This document shows, one piece after another, positions 42,575-51,298 of a DNA stretch of 64,000 nt (positions are counted from its first letter, which is position 1; each line of letters begins with the position of its first letter). Origin of the DNA: an uncultured Porphyromonadaceae bacterium (GTDB taxonomy: Bacteria; Bacteroidota; Bacteroidia; Bacteroidales; Barnesiellaceae_A); contig UQMR01000001.1 in the NCBI GenBank assembly GCA_900542255.1, positions 1 through 64,000 on the forward strand, in the 5' to 3' direction. The notes under the pieces were generated by a model, which saw nothing but the letters and a program-made list of their open reading frames with translations, did no database searches and was not told the DNA's origin. The position numbers and the translations under genes are program-made.

Positions 42575-43075
42575 ATGTTGGAAAATTTTGCAGCCATAGA
42601 TTTTGAGACGGCCAATAATGAACCCACGAGCATCTGTGCCGTGGGGCTGGTTGTGGTGCGCGGTGGCGAATTGTGCGACACTCTCTATCGGTTGGTGCGT
42701 CCCGAACCGGAATATTACGTGCCGAGGTTTACGGCCATACATGGCATCAGCTACGAAGATACGGCAAAAGAACCCTGCTTCGCAGCTGTGTGGGACGAGT
42801 TGAAGGATATGATAGGCGACTTGCCGTTGGTAGCGCACAATAAGGCCTTCGACCAGAAGGTAATGCAAGCCACGTGCCGGATGTATGGTTTGGAAATGCC
42901 CGATGTACCGTTTTATTGCACTTTGCAGCAAGCCCGTCGCGTGATACCGCGCAGGAATATAGAGAACTATCGTCTGCCTACGGTGTGCGCATACCTTGGG
43001 ATTGTTTTCGGCAGGCATCACAATGCCCTCGACGATGCCGAGGGGTGTGCCCGCATAGCGCAGTATATCTTCTGA
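42575..43075 (+). CDS. DnaQ-like 3'-5' exonuclease
   Basis: Predicted DEDDh exonuclease similar to the epsilon subunit or PolC exonuclease domain, 166 aa. Motif I is FAAIDFETANNEP (Asp9, Glu11), motif II HNKAFDQKVM (Asp near residue 92), and motif III HHNALDDAEGCARIAQYIF, with His near 149 and Asp near 154. FTAIHGISYEDTA is the common epsilon-like segment. The protein ends just after the exonuclease fold and has no BRCT or polymerase part, so it is a stand-alone nuclease whose substrate is unknown. Confidence 0.9.
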   Translation: MLENFAAIDFETANNEPTSICAVGLVVVRGGELCDTLYRLVRPEPEYYVPRFTAIHGISYEDTAKEPCFAAVWDELKDMIGDLPLVAHNKAFDQKVMQATCRMYGLEMPDVPFYCTLQQARRVIPRRNIENYRLPTVCAYLGIVFGRHHNALDDAEGCARIAQYIF

Positions 43076-43140
43076 CCCCTCTGATAGAGGCGTCGCATGT
43101 GCCTCCCGAGTGGCGGATAGAAGCCGATACGGGCAGTCTC

Positions 43141-43743
43141 TCAGTTATAGAAGGGTTCTGATGGGCAGGTGAGCCAGGTGCGGTAGTGCTTCCCCAGGCA
43201 CTCGACGACATGCATCCAGTAGGCATTCCCGCAGGCCGCCATGGCAGCCGGCACGTTCACGAGGGGCGTGACAGCCCAAGTCTTCTCCGTAATTTCGGTA
43301 GCCAGTTGCCCCGGATGCCATCCGCAGTATCCGGCAAAAAACTTGATGCGGTTTTCGTCGTAGGCTTTGCTGTTGATGTAGAGCATTACATCGCTGAAAT
43401 TGCCTCCTACCGATAGCCCGTTGCCCAAGGGGAGAGAGTCGGCTATAATATCGTTGCCCAGGGTATGGATATACATGAGCTTATCGGTCTCGACAGGCCC
43501 GCCAAGGTATAGCGGAATCTCGTGTTTGCAGTCGATGCTGGGCAAGACATTATTCAGTACGACGTGGGCGCTTTTATTGAGTATAAGTCCTATGGAGCCT
43601 TCCGCCTCTTTGTGCTCAATGACTAAAATGACCGACCGTTTGAAATAGACTTCGTCTAACAGGGGCTCTGCAATCAGCAGGTCGCCCTCGTGCGGTGTTC
43701 GTTGCGGTTGCAAGACGCTAAATAAATCTGCCCGTAATTTCAT
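43141..43743 (-). CDS. YqgE/AlgH family protein (DUF179)
   Basis: Conserved bacterial protein of unresolved function, 200 aa. Family segments are GDLLIAEPLLDEVYFKRSV, LVIEHKEAEGSIGLILNKS, YLGGPVETDKLMYIHTLG, GLSVGGNFSDVMLYI and FFAGYCGWHPGQLATEI. The cysteine in GYCGW-H is conserved in the family. Monocistronic; tail to tail with the exonuclease gene, 65 nt apart. No clear TAnnTTTG element is visible upstream. A regulatory role was proposed for AlgH in Pseudomonas but is not shown here. Confidence 0.92.
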   Translation of the reverse strand: MKLRADLFSVLQPQRTPHEGDLLIAEPLLDEVYFKRSVILVIEHKEAEGSIGLILNKSAHVVLNNVLPSIDCKHEIPLYLGGPVETDKLMYIHTLGNDIIADSLPLGNGLSVGGNFSDVMLYINSKAYDENRIKFFAGYCGWHPGQLATEITEKTWAVTPLVNVPAAMAACGNAYWMHVVECLGKHYRTWLTCPSEPFYN

Positions 43744-43982
43744 CTAATAAATATTTATCCACAATTTACGGGTTTTGTTAGTAGGATGTTGCTAAATGGA
43801 TGCTGTTTTGTGAATATTTAACACAATATCTGACGATAGGGTGATGTTTTTCGAAATAGTCGTATCTCGAAGAGGTACCAATGGCAGTATTATGTAAGTG
43901 CGGTTGCAAAAACAACAAGGTATATATAATTTATTTTTCTCATGTAAATTGTCTTTTCTGTTGGATGTGTGTACATTTGCAT

Positions 43983-43990
43983 TATCTTTG
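43983..43990 (+). promoter_or_regulatory. Promoter -7 element of the TlpA-like gene
   Basis: TATCTTTG, perfect match, 22 nt before the ATG at 44013. Its position rejects the longer open frame from 43881. Confidence 0.62.
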
Positions 43991-44012
43991 TAGCATAAAA
44001 GTGAAATCTGTT

Positions 44013-45137
44013 ATGAAAAAAATTATCGTTTTTTTATTCGCTCCGTTGTTGATGGCGTCGTGTTCCCATCCGGGAGTGAAAATGTCGTTTGAAGGTTTCG
44101 AGAATGATACGGTTGTTCTCGTACATGCAGCGATAGACGACTTGTCTAAGATAACGTCTGATGACGACCCGTTGGTGTCGTGCGATACCTTCGTGATGCA
44201 AAACGGGCACGTAGAGTTTGCCTCAGATGCCGAGCGTGCCCAGCAATATATATGCTTGTTACCAGAGGAAGATTATCCGATTATATTTTTTACCGCTCCC
44301 GGTGAAAAATTGGATGTGACGGTAGAGAAACAGCCTTATGGTATGAATTGCGAAATAAAAGGCAGCGAACTTATGGAGAAGATTGGTGCATTGGAACAGG
44401 AAGCCGGTGCGTTCCGCAATGCTGCTATCGAGATTGCAAAGACCGAGATGTTTCCCGAGCAAAAAATCGACAGCCTCGAAACTAAATGCAATGAGGTGTA
44501 CAGTCGTTTCTTGCGTACCAACCTCAACCATCCGGCTGTCGTATGGGCGTTGATGAAGGCTCCTGCCGATACCGTATTGCAATACATCGATCTTTTGGGC
44601 GAAGATGCCAAGGTGTCGATACTTACGCCTATACTGAATAGTCTTAAAAAGCAAATGGAGCGGTATGCCATAGTGAAGAATGCCCGCGAGTCTATCGTAG
44701 AAGGCAAGCTGGCACCCAATTTTGTTTTGCCCGATCCCGAAGGCAACAATGTGAGCCTGCAATCGTTGCGCGGCAAATGGGTCGTGCTCGATTTCTGGGG
44801 TTCGTGGTGTCCGTGGTGCATCAAGGGCTTCGACAAGATGAAAGAGTATTACGAGAAATATAAAGACCAGTGCACCTTTGTAGGTGTCTGTTGCCGTGAT
44901 ACCAAAGAGGATTGGCTTGCCGCGGTAGAGAAATACCAATTGCCGTGGACGAACCTGTACAGCGATCCGAAAGCACAACCGGCCCAATCGGTAGAGGTGA
45001 TATATGCAGTACCCGGTTATCCTACCAAAATAGTTATTTCGCCCGAGGGTGAAATCAGCAAAATAGTGGTGGGCGAAGATCCGGCATTCTACGAGGCATT
45101 GGATACTCTCGTGGGAGGCAGCAACACCAAGGAATGA
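44013..45137 (+). CDS. TlpA-like thioredoxin-fold lipoprotein
   Basis: Predicted periplasmic thiol-disulfide oxidoreductase, 374 aa. The lipoprotein signal MKKIIVFLFAPLLMASC gives Cys17 as the lipidated residue. Residues 20-110 resemble the DUF4369 N-terminal domain of Bacteroidota TlpA-like proteins, and a helical region follows. The C-terminal thioredoxin domain begins at KLAPNFVLPDPEGNNVSLQS and has the active site WGSWCPWCIKG with Cys266 and Cys269 (CPWC), then VPGYPTKIVISPEGEI with the cis-Pro. CPWC is uncommon; most TlpA-like proteins have CxPC-type sequences with Pro next to the second Cys. Substrate unknown. Monocistronic, with a downstream hairpin at 45207. Confidence 0.87.
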   Translation: MKKIIVFLFAPLLMASCSHPGVKMSFEGFENDTVVLVHAAIDDLSKITSDDDPLVSCDTFVMQNGHVEFASDAERAQQYICLLPEEDYPIIFFTAPGEKLDVTVEKQPYGMNCEIKGSELMEKIGALEQEAGAFRNAAIEIAKTEMFPEQKIDSLETKCNEVYSRFLRTNLNHPAVVWALMKAPADTVLQYIDLLGEDAKVSILTPILNSLKKQMERYAIVKNARESIVEGKLAPNFVLPDPEGNNVSLQSLRGKWVVLDFWGSWCPWCIKGFDKMKEYYEKYKDQCTFVGVCCRDTKEDWLAAVEKYQLPWTNLYSDPKAQPAQSVEVIYAVPGYPTKIVISPEGEISKIVVGEDPAFYEALDTLVGGSNTKE

Positions 45138-45206
45138 GCTGAAAAGCAAGATATGACATCGCACAGGACAGGCCTGCGTGCCATGCGATGTATAGAGAGA
45201 CAGAAT

Positions 45207-45250
45207 AAAATGCGGCTGCATGGATAATAGTGTCGTGCTGCCGCATTTTG
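45207..45250 (+). terminator. Terminator after the TlpA-like gene
   Basis: A stem of 10 bp plus 3 bp (45207-45220 with 45236-45249; one mismatch) ending in TTTT, 69 nt past the stop. A second, weaker hairpin lies at 45156-45191. Confidence 0.7.
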
Positions 45251-45331
45251 TATATGAAAACACTTGTTGCGATAGCATCTTTTAGACGCAGCAAGGCAAT
45301 AAGAAACATCTTTCGTCGTTTTTACTATACT

Positions 45332-46063
45332 ATGATAATGCGTAGGAAGGTAGAAGTCATACTCATAGGTATAGGGCTGTTGCTTGCTTGCATTCCGGTA
45401 AGCGCGCAACGGGCCGGAACGGCGGGGCGCAAGATACAGAACCTGCCTTTTGTCGATTATAAGCTGATACACTTTGGCTTCTCGGTAGGTATGCACATGC
45501 AGGACCTCACCTTTACGCATAACGGCTATACGACCGACGACGGGCAGAACTGGTATATGGAGGTGCCCTCCTTCTCGCCGGGTTTCTGTGTAAATCTGCT
45601 TGCCGATTTGTATCTGTGCCCTCATCTCAATCTGCGATTGTCTCCCGGTATATATTTCGGAAATAAAGTAGTGCGTTTCCGGGAGTATAACAGCGGCGAA
45701 ATGATGTCGCAAAATATAAAGTCGAATTATGTGGTAGTGCCTTTGGACTTGAAATTCAGCTCAAAACGTTTCGACAACATCCGTCCGTATATCTCGGCCG
45801 GTGTGATGGGGGCTCTCGATGTGGCCAAGCAGGAGAACTCTTATCTGAAACTGAACAAGTGGGACTGTTACCTTACCTTTGCCATAGGCTGCGACACGTA
45901 TTTGCCCTACTTCAAGTTTATCCCCGAAGTGAAATTCTGTATAGGTCTTACCGATGTATTAGACCGCAACCGGGATTTGCCCAATCCTGCCGACATAAAA
46001 TATACCAATTCGTTGGAGCGGCTGCGCTCGGGAATGGTGGTGCTTACTTTCTATTTCGAGTGA
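45332..46063 (+). CDS. porT: T9SS assembly protein PorT
   Basis: Outer-membrane-associated protein required for type IX secretion. The protein is 243 aa from the ATG at 45332 (MIMRRKVE); the size fits PorT. A signal peptide ends at IPVSAQ. The body has the PorT pattern NLPFVDYKLIHFGFSVGMHM, WYMEVPSFSPGFCVNLLADL, LNLRLSPGIYFGNKVVRF, YVVVPLDLKFSSKRFDNIRP and SAGVMGALDVAKQE, a small beta-barrel-like fold. MRRKVEV two codons on, or the Met at 45254, are alternative starts. Identification rests on pattern recognition; a generic outer-membrane beta-barrel protein is the alternative. Its presence fits the five T9SS-tailed proteins encoded in this window. Confidence 0.82.
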   Translation: MIMRRKVEVILIGIGLLLACIPVSAQRAGTAGRKIQNLPFVDYKLIHFGFSVGMHMQDLTFTHNGYTTDDGQNWYMEVPSFSPGFCVNLLADLYLCPHLNLRLSPGIYFGNKVVRFREYNSGEMMSQNIKSNYVVVPLDLKFSSKRFDNIRPYISAGVMGALDVAKQENSYLKLNKWDCYLTFAIGCDTYLPYFKFIPEVKFCIGLTDVLDRNRDLPNPADIKYTNSLERLRSGMVVLTFYFE

Positions 46064-46136
46064 TGCAGGGGGGCGAGTGTAACCGATACTCGCATAATCT
46101 TCTCTGAGAGGCAGTATGGAGCACAATTCTTTTTTG

Positions 46137-46144
46137 TATTTTTG
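46137..46144 (+). promoter_or_regulatory. Promoter -7 element of the glycosyltransferase pair
   Basis: TATTTTTG matches TAnnTTTG, 23 nt before the ATG at 46168. Confidence 0.55.
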
Positions 46145-46167
46145 TCATTGTAAAGGCACAAGGAGAT

Positions 46168-47445
46168 ATGAAAGTAGTGCTTGTCAATACATACGAACAC
46201 AGGGGCGGTGCCGCTGTTGCCTGTAATCGTTTGGCACATGCGTTGCAAGAGGCAGGTGTCGATGCCCACATGCTGGCTGTTACAACTACTGGCAAGGATG
46301 ATATTGCCGTGGGTGTGTGCCGGTCGCGGTGGGCGAAGTGGTGGCAGCGGTGGGCGTTTCTGCGGGAACGGTTGCAGATATTTTTACACAATGGTCTGAG
46401 CCGCAAGCAGCTCTTTACCGTCTCTACGGCATCGGCAGGGGTGAGCATTGCTGCGCACCCGTTGGTGCAGGAGGCCGATGTGATACACCTGCATTGGATT
46501 AATCAAGGATATATCTCGTTGCAAGAGCTGGGACGCCTTCTGGCACTGGGAAAGCCTGTTGTGTGGACGATGCACGACATGTGGCCTGTCACGGCGATAT
46601 GTCATCATGCTCGCGATTGCCGCCGCTATACCGCAGAGTGTGGCAGCTGTCCGTTTTTGGCTTCGCATGGCAGCGACTTGTCTACCCGTCTCTTCCATCG
46701 CAAGAAGCGTGTTTACGCTGCCGCACCGTTGCATTTTGTGGCTTGCAGCGCCTGGCTGCGCCGTCAGGCCGAGATGAGCGCATTGTTGAAACCTGCCGAT
46801 ACATTATGCGATATACCCAATCCCATAGATGTGTCGTTTTTTGCGCCCGCTCCGCAGGAGGCGGCGCGAAAACGTTTGGGTTTGCCGCTTGGCAAACGGC
46901 TTATCTTGTTTGGCGCTGTCAATGCCGCCGACAAACGCAAGGGGATAGACTATCTGATACAAACCTTGCAAATACTGCACGAGCAGTATCCCGCGTGGAA
47001 CGACCGCGTAGAGTTGGTAGTATTCGGTGCCGCTGCCAATCTGCCGTTAGAGAGCTTCCCTTACAACTGTACAGCGCTGGGCTATCTTACCGATGCCGGG
47101 CTGATTCGGGATATGTACCGTGCCGCAGATGTATATGTAACGCCTTCGCTCGAAGAGAACCTGCCCAATACGATTATGGAGGCGATGGCGTGCGGCGTGC
47201 CGTGCGTGGGATTCGACGTCGGAGGCATTCCGGAGATGATTACCGAAGGATGCGGCTATGTAGCCCGTTATAAAGATGCGGCCGATATGGCTTCGGGAAT
47301 AGATTTTGTATTGCAGGAAGATAACCATGAGGCGATGTCGCGCTTGTCGCGCCGTATGGCAGAAGAGCGGTACGCGGTCCCTGTGGTGGCACAGCGATAT
47401 ATCGACCTGTATAAAGAGCTGCCGGCCGTGCAGGTGAAACCCTAA
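46168..47445 (+). CDS. Glycosyltransferase family 4 protein
   Basis: Predicted sugar transferase with a GT-B fold, 425 aa. The N-domain is MKVVLVNTYEHRGGAAVACN, then the acceptor-side EADVIHLHWINQGYISL and VVWTMHDMWPVTAICHHARD. The C-terminal nucleotide-sugar domain is LILFGAVNAADKRKGIDYLI, ADVYVTPSLEENLPNTIMEA, MACGVPCVGFDVGGIPEMIT, the last carrying the conserved E of the EX7E motif. A Cys cluster (CHHARDCRR, CGSCPF) sits at about 147-168 in the acceptor-binding part and may bind zinc; similar clusters occur in related Bacteroides enzymes. It is cotranscribed with a GT2 gene 19 nt downstream. Product unknown; the pair may build a surface glycan or modify a secreted protein. Confidence 0.88.
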   Translation: MKVVLVNTYEHRGGAAVACNRLAHALQEAGVDAHMLAVTTTGKDDIAVGVCRSRWAKWWQRWAFLRERLQIFLHNGLSRKQLFTVSTASAGVSIAAHPLVQEADVIHLHWINQGYISLQELGRLLALGKPVVWTMHDMWPVTAICHHARDCRRYTAECGSCPFLASHGSDLSTRLFHRKKRVYAAAPLHFVACSAWLRRQAEMSALLKPADTLCDIPNPIDVSFFAPAPQEAARKRLGLPLGKRLILFGAVNAADKRKGIDYLIQTLQILHEQYPAWNDRVELVVFGAAANLPLESFPYNCTALGYLTDAGLIRDMYRAADVYVTPSLEENLPNTIMEAMACGVPCVGFDVGGIPEMITEGCGYVARYKDAADMASGIDFVLQEDNHEAMSRLSRRMAEERYAVPVVAQRYIDLYKELPAVQVKP

Positions 47446-47464
47446 GTGCATGAAGATTTGAGAT

Positions 47465-48214
47465 ATGTCAGAGACTCCGTTTTTTTCAATCATTACAGTG
47501 GCTTATAATGCCGCCGCCGTATTACGGCCTACCTTGCAAAGCGTAGCGGAACAAAGCTGCAAGGAGTATGAGTATATCGTCGTAGATGGTGCGTCGACCG
47601 ATGGCACCTTGGACGCTGTACGGAACGCCGGTATTCCGGTGCGTATCATCAGCGAGCCCGACAAGGGTATCTATGATGCCATGAATAAAGGCATGAAGAT
47701 AGCACGTGGCGAATATCTCATCTTTATGAATGCCGGAGACTCTTTCTATTCTGCCGATACGTTGCAGGCCATCAGACAAAGCGTGGGTGCGTGCCGTCCC
47801 GGCGTGATATATGGCGAGACGGCGATAGTCGACCAGCAGAGACAATTTCTCATGATGCGCCGTCTGCGGGCTCCCGAGCACCTTACATGGCGTAGCTTTG
47901 CCTCGGGTATGATGGTGTGTCACCAGGCATTTATTGTGCGTCGCGACCTTGCTCCGCAGTATGATTTGCGTTACCGGTATTCGGCCGATGTCGATTGGTG
48001 CATCCGTTGCATGAAACGCAGTGACGAGATGTTCAATACGCACTTGATATTGGTCAACTATCTGCGCGAGGGGACATCGACACGCAATCGCCGCGCCTCG
48101 TTGAAGGAGCGGTTTCATATCATGTGCAAATATTATGGCACTCTGCCTACGGTATTGCGCCACATAGGCTTTGCCGTGCGCTTCGGTATAGCCAAGATAA
48201 GGGGTGTAGAGTAA
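47465..48214 (+). CDS. Glycosyltransferase family 2 protein
   Basis: Predicted sugar transferase with a GT-A fold, 249 aa. It has PFFSIITVAYNAAAVLRPTL, YEYIVVDGASTDGTLDAV, SEPDKGIYDAMNKGMKIARG and EYLIFMNAGDSFYSADTL, the latter replacing the usual DxD with NAGD, as in WcaA-like enzymes. CHQAFIVRRDL and YRYSADVDWCIRCMK follow. No membrane helix. It starts 19 nt after the GT4 gene. Donor and acceptor are unknown. Confidence 0.9.
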   Translation: MSETPFFSIITVAYNAAAVLRPTLQSVAEQSCKEYEYIVVDGASTDGTLDAVRNAGIPVRIISEPDKGIYDAMNKGMKIARGEYLIFMNAGDSFYSADTLQAIRQSVGACRPGVIYGETAIVDQQRQFLMMRRLRAPEHLTWRSFASGMMVCHQAFIVRRDLAPQYDLRYRYSADVDWCIRCMKRSDEMFNTHLILVNYLREGTSTRNRRASLKERFHIMCKYYGTLPTVLRHIGFAVRFGIAKIRGVE

Positions 48215-48492
48215 AGCGGAGTGTTGCGGCCTTCGCAGCAGGAATGGGCTGCAAGGAGGTCTGTTGCCGTAGGTGAGCGGTAAGGCCGGTGAAGCGAAGG
48301 GGAAGGGGTGTGAAATTCTTATCGACCGTTTCTGTTTTGTAGAGCTGCCGGGGTGTTATTACCCTCCGGTATCCTGTGTTGGCGCCGTATGCAGCCGCCG
48401 GGTTGAGATAGAGCGATGGCAGGGAATGAAAAACGGGTATAAACCGGATTCCCCGATTTATACCCGTATATAGTGGCGATATAGATGAAACT
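48215..48492. other. Intergenic region between convergent GT2 and T9SS cargo genes
   Basis: Apart from the hairpin at 48428-48467 I see nothing recognisable. Confidence 0.5.
48428..48467 (-). terminator. Terminator of the three-gene T9SS cargo operon
   Basis: An 11-bp perfect stem (ACGGGTATAAA with its complement), followed on the minus strand by TTTTT, 25 nt past the last stop codon. It may also stop transcripts of the glycosyltransferase pair coming from the left. Confidence 0.8.
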
Positions 48493-51279
48493 TTATCTTA
48501 CAGGAACTTTATACACAAACTCGTGGTCGGTGGTATTCACTTTTACAATGACAAATCCTTTGAGGCCGCGGAGCGGGATGATGACATTGTCACAGCTGTT
48601 TATCTCCATCTTGTTGAAAGAACGTCCTTGCATGTCGTATATGGTGATATCCTTAACATATACTCCCGAGTTGATGATATTTACATATCCATCGAATGCC
48701 GACACTTTCAGCGAAGAGGCATTGGCAAGACTTACAGCTGTTTTGCCGGAGATAAATCTCTCTTGTGCTGCCCATGAGCTGATGCGGTCCATTGTACAAG
48801 AGGCTCTTACAGTCCACAAGTAGGCAATCTCGGGCTCTAAGTCGGTGAATGTATAGCTCTCTTCGGCCAAGCCCTCTATCATCTCCCACGATGTGGAGCT
48901 TCCGGGACGGTAGCGTACATCCCAAGCCAAATGCTCTTCATTGCCAGTCCAAGAAACCTTGATATATTCGTTCTCTACCATTTCGTAGGTAAGGTTCGAC
49001 GGGATGGGGCACTCGGGGAGCGGTTCGGTAGTAAAGTTTGCCGTCTCCGACCATTCTGTGGTATCGCCCTCGGCAACGATTCCGCGAACTTTCACCTGAT
49101 AGTTCGTTTCGGCTGTAAGGTCTATCAGCTCGGCTTCAAATCCGTTGATAACCTTATATGTCCACTCATCACCCTCTTTGCACGAAGCCATTTCGTAATT
49201 TTCTTGTTCTCCTCGCCATGTGACAACAGCCGAGTTATAGGTTACCTCTGCTACTGATACAACGGGGATGGCAGGAATTTCACGGCCGTCTATGTTGAAT
49301 TTCTCGATGATGAGACGAGCGCCGGCAGCATTGTAGTTCTTCCAGTAGATACGTATCTGCACGGTATCGTTGATGTACGACGAGAGGTCGCCTTCTACGA
49401 CTGCAAATGCTTGTATCGAGTCTAATTGAGGATTGTTTTGGGCGGTGTACTCTTTGATGGTCTCGAAGTTGATACCGTCTTTGCTCACTTGCAGGGCAAA
49501 AGTATCGGTCTCGGCCCATTCGTTATAGGGAGTTGAGCCTGTCATGCGCGACCATACCGACATGTTGTATTTGAAGGTGACAGCCACATCACGTTTGTCT
49601 ATGAGGATAGGACTGGTTGTGAGGGTGTTAAATTTACCATTGGTGGGGTCACCAAATGTAAGGTTACATTCCAGTTGATATTCATCTTCGCCGCCTACTT
49701 GGTTGTACTGAGTCGATACGCGGAAAGTGTTGCCTTCCTCATACCAGTCGACGGGCAGGCCATACATCTCGGCTTTTGAGAGGTCGGGTGTGTAGGGCAG
49801 AGTAGCTATCGTGGCACCTCTTACATCTACAACCTCAGTAGAGTACTCCATATCGGCGTTTACGCTGAAAGCACGCAGATAATATCCCGTACCTTGTTCG
49901 AGGCCGTCTATTTCCACATTTTCGGCGGAGCCGCCTATATATATTACCTTACCGCCGTTTTCTGTGATGAAATCGCCTACCTCGTAGCTTCCCTCGGGGG
50001 TGCCGATGTAGGGCTCTTGTCCGTAGTTTATAACAGGCTCATAGAGCGAGTCGCACATAGCAACGAGAACATTGTCGCCGTTCTCATTTGCCGTTACCGA
50101 TATGAAGAATTTATCGGTATGTTTCTCTGTTATAGACAATCCGGCGGGAGCATTCGGCATTGTGCGTATGGCCGATGTCAAAGGTGCGTCTGTGTTATAT
50201 ACAGGACCTTGCTTGCAGTACGAGTTGGCTGCCATTACAAAGACATGATATGTCGTGGTACCTTGCAAGGAGGCGTCGGTAGAGAATACGGCGGTCGTAT
50301 CGTAAGATAGCACGGTGGCATTTCCTATCACATCACCTTTGCTATAATATGTACCGTTTTGAGGCAATTCGGAGAGAGCCTCTTCGGTTGTCAGCAGAGT
50401 GAGATAGTGGTCGGCTGTTTCGCTGTGTTCAAATGAGCCCTTTATCTGTGTTGTGCTGACTTCGTATTGCAGCTCGGTGGGTTGGCTTGTGGGAGCTTCG
50501 CAGGCTGCCGGAGGCATGAATGTGTAGGTCAGGCCATCGGCAATATTGCTGTCGTCGCCAAAGTACATGCTGGCGTCACCCATCTTGGCAGTGGTGTTTT
50601 GCCAGTCATCGTCAGCGCTATAACGGCACAGAATGTCATCTTCGTTGCCTCGCAAGCCTACTCTGGCGCCTTTGGAATAGCCATCGAAATTGTTCCAGTT
50701 GCGGAATACGAACTCTATATTGCTATTGGCCTCATAGAGTCGTATCTGCATGTCGACAGCCTTGATGTTTTCGCCCCAGAAATCGAGTCCCAGTCCCCAG
50801 TTTTTGTATTGTACAACCAATACGCGGTTGGGAGCCTCGCCTGTGAGTTTATAGCTGATAACTGTCGAGTCAGAGCCGTATACATCGGTGTTGGGCATTA
50901 CACCAAAGCAGTTTGTGCGGCCTTCGCCATCGCGAACAAACATGTAGGCGCCCGACTCAGGGTTGACTGTGACTTGGTCGCGGCCGACTGTTATGTAACC
51001 GTTGGAGCCAATGACAAATTGATTGCAGAAAACGTCATTGTATTCAAACTCGAAGCCTATGGGGAATCCGGCTGCCGTTGTAAGTTCCGTTACAGCCGAT
51101 TCAGGATAGAAAGCGCAACTGTTCAGGTTACTGGGGTCGATGGTGTTGCTTACAACAGTGCCATCTTCTATCTCTTCGTATGTTCCTACAACACTACCGA
51201 AGCCATATCCCGAAATGACTTGGCTGCCAGCCATTGTCAGGCAGCCCATCATTATCGATAATAAAAAGAGTTTTTTCAT
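48493..51279 (-). CDS. Large secreted fibronectin type III protein with T9SS sorting domain
   Basis: Predicted surface protein, 928 aa, third gene of a T9SS cargo operon. Signal peptide: LLSIMMGCLTMAGSQ. Residues 60-260 form a beta-rich domain (GFEFEYNDVFCNQFVIGSNG, YITVGRDQVTVNPESGAY, IEFVFRNWNNFDGYS) like the globular domains in other Bacteroidota T9SS cargo. At least two fibronectin type III modules follow in the C-terminal third (VSVAEVTYNSAVVTWRGEQE; CPIPSNLTYEMVENEYIKVS), with a galactose-binding-like or MAM-like stretch between (FKYNMSVWSRMTGSTPYNEW). The last 70 residues (VKDITIYDMQGRSFNKME, FVIVKVNTTDHEFVYKVPVR) form the sorting domain. No enzyme motif is seen. Function unknown; adhesion is a guess. 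Confidence 0.78.
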   Translation of the reverse strand: MKKLFLLSIMMGCLTMAGSQVISGYGFGSVVGTYEEIEDGTVVSNTIDPSNLNSCAFYPESAVTELTTAAGFPIGFEFEYNDVFCNQFVIGSNGYITVGRDQVTVNPESGAYMFVRDGEGRTNCFGVMPNTDVYGSDSTVISYKLTGEAPNRVLVVQYKNWGLGLDFWGENIKAVDMQIRLYEANSNIEFVFRNWNNFDGYSKGARVGLRGNEDDILCRYSADDDWQNTTAKMGDASMYFGDDSNIADGLTYTFMPPAACEAPTSQPTELQYEVSTTQIKGSFEHSETADHYLTLLTTEEALSELPQNGTYYSKGDVIGNATVLSYDTTAVFSTDASLQGTTTYHVFVMAANSYCKQGPVYNTDAPLTSAIRTMPNAPAGLSITEKHTDKFFISVTANENGDNVLVAMCDSLYEPVINYGQEPYIGTPEGSYEVGDFITENGGKVIYIGGSAENVEIDGLEQGTGYYLRAFSVNADMEYSTEVVDVRGATIATLPYTPDLSKAEMYGLPVDWYEEGNTFRVSTQYNQVGGEDEYQLECNLTFGDPTNGKFNTLTTSPILIDKRDVAVTFKYNMSVWSRMTGSTPYNEWAETDTFALQVSKDGINFETIKEYTAQNNPQLDSIQAFAVVEGDLSSYINDTVQIRIYWKNYNAAGARLIIEKFNIDGREIPAIPVVSVAEVTYNSAVVTWRGEQENYEMASCKEGDEWTYKVINGFEAELIDLTAETNYQVKVRGIVAEGDTTEWSETANFTTEPLPECPIPSNLTYEMVENEYIKVSWTGNEEHLAWDVRYRPGSSTSWEMIEGLAEESYTFTDLEPEIAYLWTVRASCTMDRISSWAAQERFISGKTAVSLANASSLKVSAFDGYVNIINSGVYVKDITIYDMQGRSFNKMEINSCDNVIIPLRGLKGFVIVKVNTTDHEFVYKVPVR

Positions 51280-51298
51280 AATGTGATACTATTGTGTG

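Noticed and set aside
43881-44012. Extended start of the TlpA-like gene at 43881
   Set aside because: The promoter at 43983-43990 lies inside it, and the lipoprotein signal begins at 44013.
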